Shown: positions 29,305 to 39,085 of the stretch, piece by piece
Numbering within the stretch: position 1 is the stretch's first letter
Layout: each line of letters begins with the position of its first letter
DNA from: Scolanthus callimorphus
Lineage: Eukaryota; Cnidaria; Anthozoa; Actiniaria; Edwardsiidae
Assembly: GCA_033964015.1 (NCBI GenBank)
Contig: CM066920.1
Span: 12,739,912-12,803,911, forward strand
Length of the DNA: 64,000 nt
Reading direction: 5' to 3'
Program-made: the position numbers and the translations under genes
Notes under the pieces: model-generated
Databases searched by the model: none
Seen by the model: only the letters and a program-made list of their open reading frames with translations
What the model was told of the DNA's origin: nothing

Positions 29305-30976
29305 CGTTTCAATGAGAATTGGAATCGAGATGAGAATGAGGATTGGGAAGGGGATGAGAATGATGTAGCAGATCATGGGGATGAGAATGATGACGAGGAT
29401 AGGGATGACGATTAAGAAACGAATGAAAATGATGAGAGTGAGGATTGGGATGAGAGTGAGGATTGGGATGAGAGTGAGGATGGGGAAGAGGATGAGAATG
29501 ATGACGAAAATCGGGATGAGAATGAGGGTTAGGAAGGGAACTATGAGAATAGTGTCGAGAATGGGGATGAGGGTGATGACAAGGATAGGGAGGATGAGAA
29601 TGAGAATTGAGAAAAGGGATGAGAAGATACATCGAGAATGGAGATGAGAATGATGACAAGGATAGAGAGGATGAGAATGAGAATTGGGTAAGGGATGAGA
29701 AAGATGTCGAGAATGGGGATGAGAATGATGGCAAGGATAGGGAGGATGAGAATGTGAATTGGGTAAGGGATGAGAAGATGTCGAGAAGGGGGATGAGAAT
29801 GATGACAAGGATAGGGAGGATGAGAATGAGAATTGAGAAAAGGGATGAGAAGATGTCGAGAAGGGGGATGAGAATGATGGCAAGGATAGGGAGGATGAGA
29901 ATGTGAATTGGGTAAGGGATGAGAAAGATGTCGAGAATGGGGATGAGAATGATAACAAGGATAGGGAGGATGAGAATGAGAATTGAGAAAAGGGATGAGA
30001 AGATGTCGAGAAGGGGGATGAGAATGATGGCAAGGATAGGGAGGATGAGAATGAGAATTGGGCAAGGGATGAGAAAGATGTCGAGAATGGGGATGAGAAT
30101 GATGGCAAGGATAGGGAGGATGAGAATGAGAATTGGGTAAGGGATGAGAAAGATGTCGAGAATGGGGATGAGAATGATGGCAAGGATAGGGAGGATGAGA
30201 ATGTGAATTGGGTAAGGGATGAGAAAGATGTCGAGAATGGGGATGAGAATGATGACAAGGATAGGGAGGATGAGAATGAGAATTGAGAAAGGGATGAGAA
30301 AGATGTCGAGAAGGGGGATGAGAATGATGGCAAGGATAGGGAGGATGAGAATGAGAATTGGGTAAGGGATGAGAAAGATGTCGAGAATGGGGATGAGAAT
30401 GATGGCAAGGATAGGGAGGATGAGAATGTGAATTGGGTAAGGGATGAGAAAGATGTCGAGAATGGGGATGAGAATGATGACAAGGATAGGGAGGATGAGA
30501 ATGAGAATTGAGAAAAGGGATGAGAAAGATGTCGAGAAGGGGGATGAGAATGATGGCAAGGATAGGGAGGATGAGAATGAGAATTGGGCAAGGGATGAGA
30601 AAGATGTCGAGAATGGGGATGAGAATGATGGCAAGGATAGGGAGGATGAGAATGTGAATTGGGTAAGGGATGAGAAAGATGTCGAGAATGGGGATGAGAA
30701 TGATGACAAGGATAGGGAGGATGAGAATGAGAATTGAGAAAAGGGATGAGAAGATGTCGAGAAGGGGGATGAGAATGATGACAAGGATAGGGAGGATGAG
30801 AATGAGAATTGGGTAAGGGATGAGAAAGATGTCGAGAATGGGGATGAGAATGATAACAAGGATAGGGAGGATGAGAATAAGAATTGGGCAAGGGATGAGA
30901 AAGATGTCGAGAATGGGGATGAGAATGATGACAAGGGTAGGGAGGATGAGAATGAGAATTGGTAAGGGATGCTCAA
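29305..30976. repeat. Purine-rich ~75-bp minisatellite, about 1.7 kb
   Basis: Units of roughly 75 bp (GGGATGAGAAAGATGTCGAG, AATGGGGATGAGAATGATGG, CAAGGATAGGGAGGATGAGA, ATGAGAATTGGGTAA). Some units carry one-base variants. The + strand is nearly all purine. Frames up to 555 codons stay open on - but encode only Ser/Phe/Pro/His repeats and are not genes. Confidence 0.95.
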
Positions 30977-31415
30977 GAGGCCTGGGTCAGCTCAGAAAAT
31001 CGACAAAATTGCAAAATTTCAAATATCTTTGCTAACCATTAATGATGGGGCATGAATTTTCAGGATAGTTAACAGTCGTCGATTGAAATGTTTTAGTATG
31101 GAATTTGGGCTGATACACTGGTCACGTTGCCAGTCACGTGACATTTTCATGTTTCAAAACTCAAAAATTTCTCCGGTGGTGAGTTTCACTCCTTATGGAA
31201 AAGTTAATAGCTAATAATATTTCTGTTTTGGGGTTCTATATAGTGGTGTCTTAGCTGGTGGAAAAAGTTTGCTCCTTTAAGGTGTTTTAAAGGGGCTGAT
31301 ATGTCGATTGGGTCACGTGACCTGATCCAACCCTTATATCTCGTTAACGGTAAATGATAGCTCAGCAGCCAAGACAGTACGATGTTACTATTCCTGAGGC
31401 CTATCCATTTTCACC
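30977..31415. other. Unique spacer interrupting the minisatellite
   Basis: About 440 bp without the GATGAGAATGAG repeat lies between two blocks of the same array. It contains two CACGTGA words and GAGGCCTGGG/TGAGGCCTAT near its edges. It looks like an insertion but has no convincing terminal repeats. Confidence 0.5.
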
Positions 31416-31417
31416 AT

Positions 31418-31680
31418 AATATATAGGGAGGATGAGAATGAGAATTGGGTAAGGGATGAGAAAGATGACAAGGATAGGGAGGATGAGAATGAGAATTGGG
31501 AAAGGGATGAGAAATATGTCGAGAATGGGGATGAGAATGATGACAAGGATAGAGAGGATGAGAATGAGAATTGGGTAAGGGATGAGAAAGATGTCGAGAA
31601 TGGGATGAGAATGATGACAATGAGAATGAGAATTGGGTAAGGGATGAGAAAGATGTCGAAAATGGGATGAGAATGAGGAC
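31418..31680. repeat. Second block of the purine-rich minisatellite
   Basis: Same GGATGAGAATGAGAATTGGG units as 29305-30976, directly abutting the 3' end of a truncated retrotransposon. Confidence 0.9.
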
Positions 31681-31682
31681 TA

Positions 31683-32370
31683 ATAATAATAGTTATTAAC
31701 CCACCTATTGCAGCTTACAGCTGGATTACAGGAGCATTGCGCATTCACACATAACTATATTCTAAGTATTTATACGATACAAATTCTGAAAACGGACAGT
31801 GTTCACTGGTTTCTTATACAATTTACGTGACCTGAGGCTATACTGCTGGCTATTTGAGTTGCTCACCAACCCTCTACACAAGGGCAGCAGCGGGTTACCC
31901 GGCTTCAAGCTTTGCATAAATTTTACGCACGCTGCTTCCCTTTTGGCTTCTAGTGTAGTAAGGCCAGTTTGCTCCAATGCTTCGTGATAATGGACACCAG
32001 GTAACATGATGGACAATGCGCGCTTTTGAACGCATTCCAAGGCATGACTCAGAGACACCGACAGGCTTGCAAACGCCGAAGAGGCGTACTCTAGGACTGA
32101 GCGGATGACTGTGCAATAGATCTTGATCATGTCACTGACATGTACGCCGCTCCGCCTAAGAACCCTTAATATGTACAGCCTCTTGTTAACTTTCTTCAGT
32201 AAATAGTCAACGTGTACATCCCATGTCAGATCGCGCGAGATGTAAACACCGAGCAATTTAAAACGACGCGACGTGCTCCACAATAGCGTCCCGGTGACAA
32301 TGGGACGAGGCACGCAGCTATTATACTGAAGAAAGTCAACCGACATTTCTTTACACTTGGCTGGGTTGAT
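31683..32370 (-). mobile_element. 5'-truncated non-LTR retrotransposon (reverse transcriptase C-terminus)
   Basis: On -, an open frame down to 31762 encodes KCKEMSVDFL, FKLLGVYISRDLTWDVHVDY, LKKVNKRLYILRVLRRSGV, YCTVIRSVLEYASSAF, LECVQKRALSIMLPG: the thumb and post-RT region of CR1/RTE/Jockey-like elements. The catalytic domain is missing. It is inserted in the GATGAG minisatellite, which resumes around 32375-32430. Confidence 0.8.
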
Positions 32371-32559
32371 TGGGAAGGGAATGACAATGAGTACAAGGAT
32401 ATGGGGATTAGGATGAGGATGGACGCGTTGCTCATCCAGACCTTGTACCCTGGAGATTCGGATCCTAGGAAGGCGATAAAACGGGGTAGCAAATTCAATT
32501 CTGAATTTGAGTAGCAACACCACATCTGTTATGGGACCATTGGTAAACCGTCCTAAATG

Positions 32560-33400
32560 AAACGGCATATGTAACGCCCCATCTTATCCCATGTCAAATT
32601 GCGGTTGAACATTTAATAGAACATCGTTGAACACTCACAAACAGTTAACTAAAGAGCCCTAGTCAGTCACTCTATCTGTTATTGTTTTCGACATCAGATC
32701 GAACGAATTATGTGCAGAAATCTCGAAAAAAAAGTCTAGGTTGCAAGGTTGACAAAATGGCGGCTGAGCGAAGTAATATAAGGTATTCCTAATGTTCAAT
32801 GATGCCCAGTGAATTTTTTTCACCGGTTTGACCCGTTTCTTATCGAAACGATCTTATAATTCATATATATTTACTATAGTATTTATCTTTGAAATAAACG
32901 GTAGTATATTCAACATTCTTCATTTTTGTTGGGAAATTACAGCCAAGTAGAAAGTTTCCTCGTACAAACACATCGGAAAGTATCTACATTTACTGCGATT
33001 TTCATAATTCTGCGAACTCTACACCGACCAACAAACCACTGTTTGGCTTCCGTCAATGAAACGAGTGAACAACTCTGGTTGATTTCACGGAGGCTCGTTT
33101 GATAGATCTTGTGATTTCATAGGGGCAAGCTAGGCTTCAAAACAGCATTTTTCACTGTAAAATGTAATCTAAACTCAGGAAACATGCGTGGACTTGAGCC
33201 AAACGCAGTTTGACATTCGTAAAGTTCAAGTGGGAGTTCGCTGAATTATGAAAATCGCATTTTAAAATAGTTACAAATATGATGCAACTTTTAAACTTAA
33301 GTTACAAACTCAAGGAGCTTCACGCTCAATGTGCAGTTGGTTTTTATTGTTCTATAGACAGTTAACGTATTGTTGTTCAATCTGTGTCAGACGTAAAATC
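32560..33400. other. 3' flank of MYND copy C, shared with copy B, plus an inverted-repeat element
   Basis: 32575-32770 and 32815-32985 match 23160-23365 and 24150-24350 beside copy B. From about 33000 to 33260, GATTTTCATAATTC and GAATTATGAAAATC form inverted ends of a small non-coding element. No gene. Confidence 0.6.
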
Positions 33401-33403
33401 GCG

Positions 33404-36057
33404 TTATGGTTTATTGAGGATCCACTCCACGGTTACCAATGCTATAACATTTTGCGTTGGTTTTCGGCAGTTGATCCCGTAGCGGGATGGAGCTATATGG
33501 TTTTCCAACTGCGTGGGATCCCTAAGGATCAATCCTTGGGCCTCCGCGAGTTTCTTCAGCGATGGCAAAAACTTCGGGATCGGTTCTGATGCCGGAAGTA
33601 GACACGCACGCAAATAGTCGAGGAAGTGTTCCATGACGTTATAGTACTCCATGTAAGAACCAACCTGATCTCCAATGTCATTCATGGCTGTCTGCCGTAG
33701 GTTTGACAAGGGCAATCCAAATAAACCAGGAACACCCGCTTGAACACCTGAATCTAACAAGACTTGTGGGCAAATATCCATCCAGTTCATTGTCTCTGTG
33801 AGGATAACAGAATGTGGATTCACTCTGTTCAGCAACGGTGCGGCAGTTCCAAGCAGTCTTAGCAGTGGAATGTGATCCCATAAGTTAGAGGTTGTTATCC
33901 GGTCGAACTTTAACCGGCAGGGTATCTCATAGGCAGATTCAAGCAGTCTCCGAGCATGCATACAACCTTAACTGCTTCGCATTCTCGAGCCTCTCGGCGG
34001 CAGCTTCAATAACTGTTGTGATATATTTGCTGTAGAGGTGTTGTAGGGAGTTGGACTCGGGTAACGCTTTCGCAGCAGCTTTGTAGTCCCAGCAGGAGAA
34101 GGGTACAGCAAAACCATCAACACCGTAGCGTAAGTCTTCTACACCTTCTGAGCGCCTAGCGATAAACCCAGTCAGAGAGACGTTCTCGTGGGTAAGTCTC
34201 AGAGCGCTCGCTCCATCTTGAAGGACACCAGCTTCGAGCCATTCTTGGAGTGATTTTCTCAAGTTGTTAGGAATCCATTCTTGGTACTCCTTCATTGCTT
34301 TCTCGTCTCGAAATAAAGACATCTTTCTTTGTTCTTGGAGCCCAACGCGAGCACAACTTGACATTACGAGCCAGCCAGTCCAGACAGTTTTGAGCCTGGG
34401 GAGTTGTTCAGCATTCACTTGCATGATGCCACGCGTGATGAGTTCCAGATTTGAAACTCTTGTGAGATCTTGTAAGGCAGATACCAGGAACGCATGGTCA
34501 TCGACACTTAGGTATAACGAATACCATATTTGGGTGACCGAGTTTGCTTTACTCTTGCCTCCTATCACAGAAAAAAGCAGAATGTGTCAGGAATGTGCGC
34601 AAGTGTAAAGAAGCACATAAGCAATTCTCGAACCCAGAACTCCCCGGCCCGTCACCGCAGGGAAGGCGCTGGTGACAGTCATTGACGCATGCGCGAGATC
34701 TGATATAGAGCCAACCTCGTCCCCAGGATATTCTCGGTCGTTTTTCAAAATGGCGGTTGACTCGGGAGAAGACCCAACCTCGTCCCCAGGGTCTTCTCAG
34801 TCGTTTTCAAAATGGCGGTTAACTAGAGAAGACCCTGGGGGAGGCTGAGTCACATGACCGTTTCGAAACAAAGGACAAACCTCATTCTCATGTCCTCAAA
34901 CAATAGTCACGTGACTCAGCCTCCCCAGGGTCTTCTCTGAGCTAACCGCCATTTCGAAAAACGACCGAGAAGACCCTGGGGACGAGGTTGGAGAAGACCC
35001 TGGGGGAGGCTGAGTCACGTGACCGTTTCGAAACAAAGGACAAACCTCGTTCCCATGTCTTCAAACAGTGGTCATGTGACTCAGCCTCCTCCAGGGTCTT
35101 GTGCTCGACCGCCATCTTGAAAATTACCCACAAGACCCTGGGGACGAGGTTGGAGCCAACCTCGTCCCCAGGGTCTTGTGGCCGGGTAATTTTCAAGATG
35201 GCGGTTGGTCGAGCACAAAACCCTGGGGAGGCCGAGTCACTTGACTACTGTTTGAGGACATGGGAACGAGGTTGTTCTTTGTTTTCAAACAGGGGGAGGG
35301 GGGATCCTACACGGAGGGATCTTAAAATATTTCTCAGTCGAACAATTGCACCTGCTACCTTCTCCGACATACATAATGCATGCAGCTTAATCACTTCAGA
35401 TATTTACCTCTCCACATTGACATAGTTACCATGTCGCGCAGTATTCTCATTCTCACCTTTTATAATCAAGTAAAGCAGAAGCACAACTCTTGCCAAGGCA
35501 CACAGACATATGTCATTCAGCACAAATGTCACCTGGTCGGTGTACTCATTAGGAAGCGAAGCCAGGGAAAGACAAACACTTCTCGGGTCTGCCACGCCGC
35601 ACAACAATAGTTTAAGGGGACACTTGTAATCGATTCCTTCATTCATCGGCAAGTTAATCAGATCGACTGCTGGCGTATTTCCCCAATAGTAAATGTAATC
35701 TAAGACGTATTTGACACGGTATTCAATCGCACGTTTATGATAAAGTTCACCAACTCTTTGGTTCACTTGTAGACATCGAATCTTGTGCGATTCCCAGCTC
35801 TTCTTCCTGCATTCTTTGCTACAAAACCACGCCATGAGACAGTTAGAACATTGTTGCATGTTTTCTCCCGTCTTTCGACATCCGTGACAGTGGAATTTAG
35901 CCGAGGCGTTATCACACTCTACCTTATGGCGATATTTGTCTGCCCGTAGACAATTTACTCCACAGTATTTCGCCTTTTCGCATACATTGCATTTCATCAT
36001 TTCCTCCTCGCTAATATCTGTGCCATCACATCGCCAACACATGTTCTTGGAAAGCAT
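33404..36057 (-). pseudogene. MYND copy C: tandem MYND fingers + DUF4470-like + C-terminal domain
   Basis: Exon 1 (35457-36057) is fully open: start MLSKNMCWRC, two complete MYND fingers, IYYWGNTPAVDLINLP, CGVADPRSVCLSLASLPNEY and VVLLLYLIIK before donor gtgaga. Exon 2 (33404-34561) begins GGKSKANS. It loses one base near 33980 (after AAERLENA) and another near 33931 (before YEIPCRLKFD), and carries a 7-codon in-frame deletion relative to A and B in the SSGG/SNDINGF region. Ends VEWILNKP. Best preserved exon 1 of the three. Probable role: a zinc-finger protein in a cnidarian-expanded family; function unknown. Confidence 0.82.
34640..35290. mobile_element. Compound inverted-repeat element with AAATGGCGG motifs (intron of MYND copy C)
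   Basis: CCTCGTCCCCAGGGTCTTCT and its inverse AGAAGACCCTGGGGACGAGG recur several times in both orientations. Between them are inverted words GAGGCTGAGTCACATGACCG/CACGTGACTCAGCCTCC and AAAATGGCGGTT/AACCGCCATTTCG. It looks like nested non-autonomous DNA elements; similar repeats are, from memory, frequent in coral genomes. Confidence 0.75.
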
Positions 36058-36475
36058 AGTTTCTTCTCACTTATAAATACTTCGCAGTGATGAACGTGAA
36101 TTAGATACTGTCCACTGAAAAATTGAACTTGTTTTTCTTGCTTTTTCGAGCTTAAGTTTTCGTATAATTCCTAGAATTCCGTTGTTTATTCTCAGCAGGA
36201 TAGTTCTTGGAAATAACGGAAGTAAATCTGTCAGTGGTCAGGGCCTGACCTCGTTTCCATGCACGCGCCCATGGATTCATGGGACATTGGAAAATGACAT
36301 AAGCGTAGGATTTTTAGTCTACGGTGCGCCATTAGGATACGGATGGCGGATACATTTTTCATACAGACTCTGGAAATGTTACCAAAATTTCCATGTTTAA
36401 AATTGAGGTAATCAAAAATCTCTGTTTTAAAGATACCCGATGAAAGGATAAGTTCTTGCCTCGTCTAAAGTTCAT

Positions 36476-36665
36476 GCAGCTAGTTGTCGCTGCCGAGTTG
36501 TCGCTGCCGAGTTGTCGCTGTCGAGTTGTTGCTGTCGAGTTGTTGCTGCCGAGTTGTCGCTGCGGATTTGTCGCTGCGGATTTGTCGCTGTCGAGTTATC
36601 GCTGTCGAGTTATCGCTGCCGAGTTATCGCTGCCAAGTTATCGCTGTTGAGTTTTCGTTGTCGAA
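36476..36665. repeat. 14-bp minisatellite (GAGTTGTCGCTGCC)
   Basis: About 13 units of GAGTT(G/A)TCGCTG(C/T)C with occasional GGATTTGTCGCTGC variants. Open frames here are artefacts because 14 bp is not a multiple of three. Confidence 0.9.
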
Positions 36666-36960
36666 TTGTCCGCGAGGTTGTGCGGTTTTTCTGAAACTTC
36701 TAATTTCGAAAAAATGCGCTTTGAAAATCGTCGCCTTTCCGCTTGCACAGTTTTCTTAAAACTTCAATGGCAAACGTGCTTAGGCGCGGCACTGCACAAA
36801 TATTTACCGTTAGACACCGACACGCAACAAACTTTCACAGTCGTACGAACTGTGCTCATTAGAAAATAACTTTCTATGACTTTATCGGCGAAATAGAGCA
36901 TGCGTGATGTTGGGAGACACACGAGAACGTTGCAAAATCACTGCGGCACTACACAGATAT

Positions 36961-37532
36961 ATGAGCAGTTGAAATGCGAAACAGGCCTTATCCCAAACAG
37001 GGCTACTTTTTCAAGGACTGCGAGGCACGATCTCGAGTTCGGCATTTCGCTTGCGCAAAACCGCCGTAGGGATTTCGCGTTGCATTTGCTCATGTTGTCC
37101 CACCTCAGCTTGCCTGTCTCCTCAAAATCCTGTTTGTTATGCACGGCAGTTTGTGTTGTTCTCGCGGTCTTGCATTCACATTCGCCAAGGCAATGAGGTG
37201 CGCACCGAGATTTAGGTGGACGCGCAGTTTTGTTGTAAAAATAATAGCGCGGAAATTCCTATGGGAAAAGCCGGTGCGCTATGTGTTACACATGACGACT
37301 TGCCGTTCGTGTTCTTGGTCGCCCAGTCACACTTTTATGACACCCTCTGACCTTTTACTTAGCCAATGGGGTTCAATCGGCCTCTCTTGGGGCATAACAT
37401 GAGCAGTTGAAAAGTGAAACAGGCTTATTCCAAAACAGGGCTACTTTTTCAAGGACTGCGAGGCACGATCTCAAGTTCGGCATTTCGCTTGCGCAAAACC
37501 GCCGTAGGGATTTCGCGTTGCATTTGCTCATA
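36961..37532. repeat. 133-bp direct duplication
   Basis: The segment 36961-37095 (TGAGCAGTTGAAATGCGAAA to GCGTTGCATTTGCTCAT) recurs at 37400-37532 with few changes, 439 bp apart. Confidence 0.9.
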
Positions 37533-37719
37533 TACACACTATTCACCCAAAACATTAGCGAGGTATTTTGATAAACTTTCAATTTAAATGAAACCTCCAT
37601 GTTTATTGACCAACAGTTTTAAATAAAACGTGAAATATATTAAAATTGAGCAATTTCTATCGTCTCTACCTGCGAGACAGTTGCCTTGTCCTCACGGTAA
37701 CTACAAAATTTACATGTAC

Positions 37720-38095
37720 AGTACACAAACCATCAAAACATAACCACACAGTACACAACCATACAATACCCAACCATACAGTTCACAACCATACAAAACA
37801 CCATACAGTACCAAACCATAAAAAACAAAAACCATACAGTACCAAACCATACAAAACACAACCATACAGTACCCAACCATACAGTACACAACCATACAAA
37901 ACACAACCATACACTACACAACCATACAGCACACAACCATACAGTACCTAACCATACAAAAAAACAACCATACAGTACACAACCATACAGTACCAAACCA
38001 TACAAAACACAACCATACACTGCACAACCATGCAAAAGACAACCATACAAAACACAATCACACAAAACACAACCATACAAAACCCTAATCTGAAG
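37720..38095. repeat. ~15-bp minisatellite (AACCATACAGTACAC)
   Basis: About 24 units of CCATACA(G/A)(T/A)ACACAA with variants. The long - strand translation (repeated Tyr-Gly-Cys-Val) is an artefact. Confidence 0.92.
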
Positions 38096-38396
38096 ACCAT
38101 GCAGATTTCCCAAGGAATCACGATTTAAAATTCCCTCAGCATCAATTGGTCTGCGCGGATACACACCCAACGAATCTTTGCAAACTTTATTTGAATGAGT
38201 AACCATGGGTTAAAGACCTGGGCCTCGGTTTCATGCGCGCAACAGAGGGAAAGAAACCATAGCCTCGCTTTCACTGGCAAATACTTGTGGGAAATTTACT
38301 AAGTTTTAAAGGATGATGCAAGCCCAGCTTTCCAGGATAAATGGTTATTTTACAACCTGACCAATTGGAAATTATCTAGAATGCGACATATTGGCA

Positions 38397-39085
38397 TCAA
38401 GACAGCCCCATAAGGTCCTCTGAGCGAGGGTGCCCAATAGCATACTGTTTGAGTATTTCCGGCGAGTGCTTGATAGCAGTCGGTATGTGCAGTACTATAA
38501 TCTTATCTTTATCAAGCTCGAAATGTACATAATCCTTCCGACATAACAGGGTTGGGTCCTCCTGGAGCCCCGAGTATGCACCAGTCAGCGGTTTGGTTGC
38601 TAGGGGACTGGGGATAGCTGTAGATGACGATACAGGCTCTATGTCGCCCGCTCCACACGAATCCTTGTCATCAGATGCACCAACAAGGTTTGTCACAGCG
38701 TCCCTTTCGTGACCTTGAATAAGAGTGCGTGACTCACAAGTTGAGCTGCCGTGACTCTTGGTGTCACGCGCTTCCCCGACAACGGCCTTGAGACTCGTAC
38801 ATTCATCAGTACTTGTTACAATCGACTCTCTGTCGCTTACCCCAGAATTCACGTCCCCGCTGATAAATGCATCCGTCTCTATGGTAACAGAACTATCTTG
38901 AGTGCTGTCATGGGTCTGCGTGATAGTAGAGCCCTTTGTCTCTTGTGAGAGTTCTATAACTGGTTTGGTTATTTCGTCTAGCACGGCGGCTAGATGTTTC
39001 AAGTTTAACACGGGGATACCGTTAACTTTAAACAGTTGAAGATTCGCTATATTCTCATATCAGTGGTGAGTTCCGACGCAAGAAC
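38397..39085 (-). CDS. Deg-like protease last exon, with Ser/Thr-rich insert and a one-base loss
   Basis: Acceptor cgcag. Reads VLASELTTD, then needs one extra T near 39057-39062 (TGATATGAG for TGATTATGAG) to continue as [20 protein letters not shown]. Exon length 689 nt is one short of a whole number of codons. After LAAVLDEI comes about 130 residues rich in Ser/Thr/Asp that interrupt the domain, then [16 protein letters not shown] to a stop at 38397-38399. Confidence 0.8.

Larger units (their letters stand above)
36058..38396. other. Gap between MYND copy C and the Deg-like protease: repeats, no gene
   Basis: Contains the upstream flank shared with copy B (36063-36440), two short tandem arrays, a 133-bp duplication, and no open frame with recognisable protein. 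The MYND-C promoter would lie at its left edge. Confidence 0.6.

Noticed and set aside
29302..30976. Open frames of 529 and 555 codons
   Set aside because: Pure tandem-repeat translation (His-Ser-Pro, Phe-Ser-Ser) in a minisatellite, with equal openness in other frames.
31762..32568. Complete 268-codon gene starting MPFHLGRF
   Set aside because: The N-terminal third is minisatellite and flank sequence; only the part from about 32370 down matches a reverse transcriptase C-terminus, so this is a truncated retrotransposon.
37646..38206. Open frames repeating Tyr-Ser-Thr-Lys-Pro or Tyr-Gly-Cys-Val
   Set aside because: 15-bp minisatellite translation.
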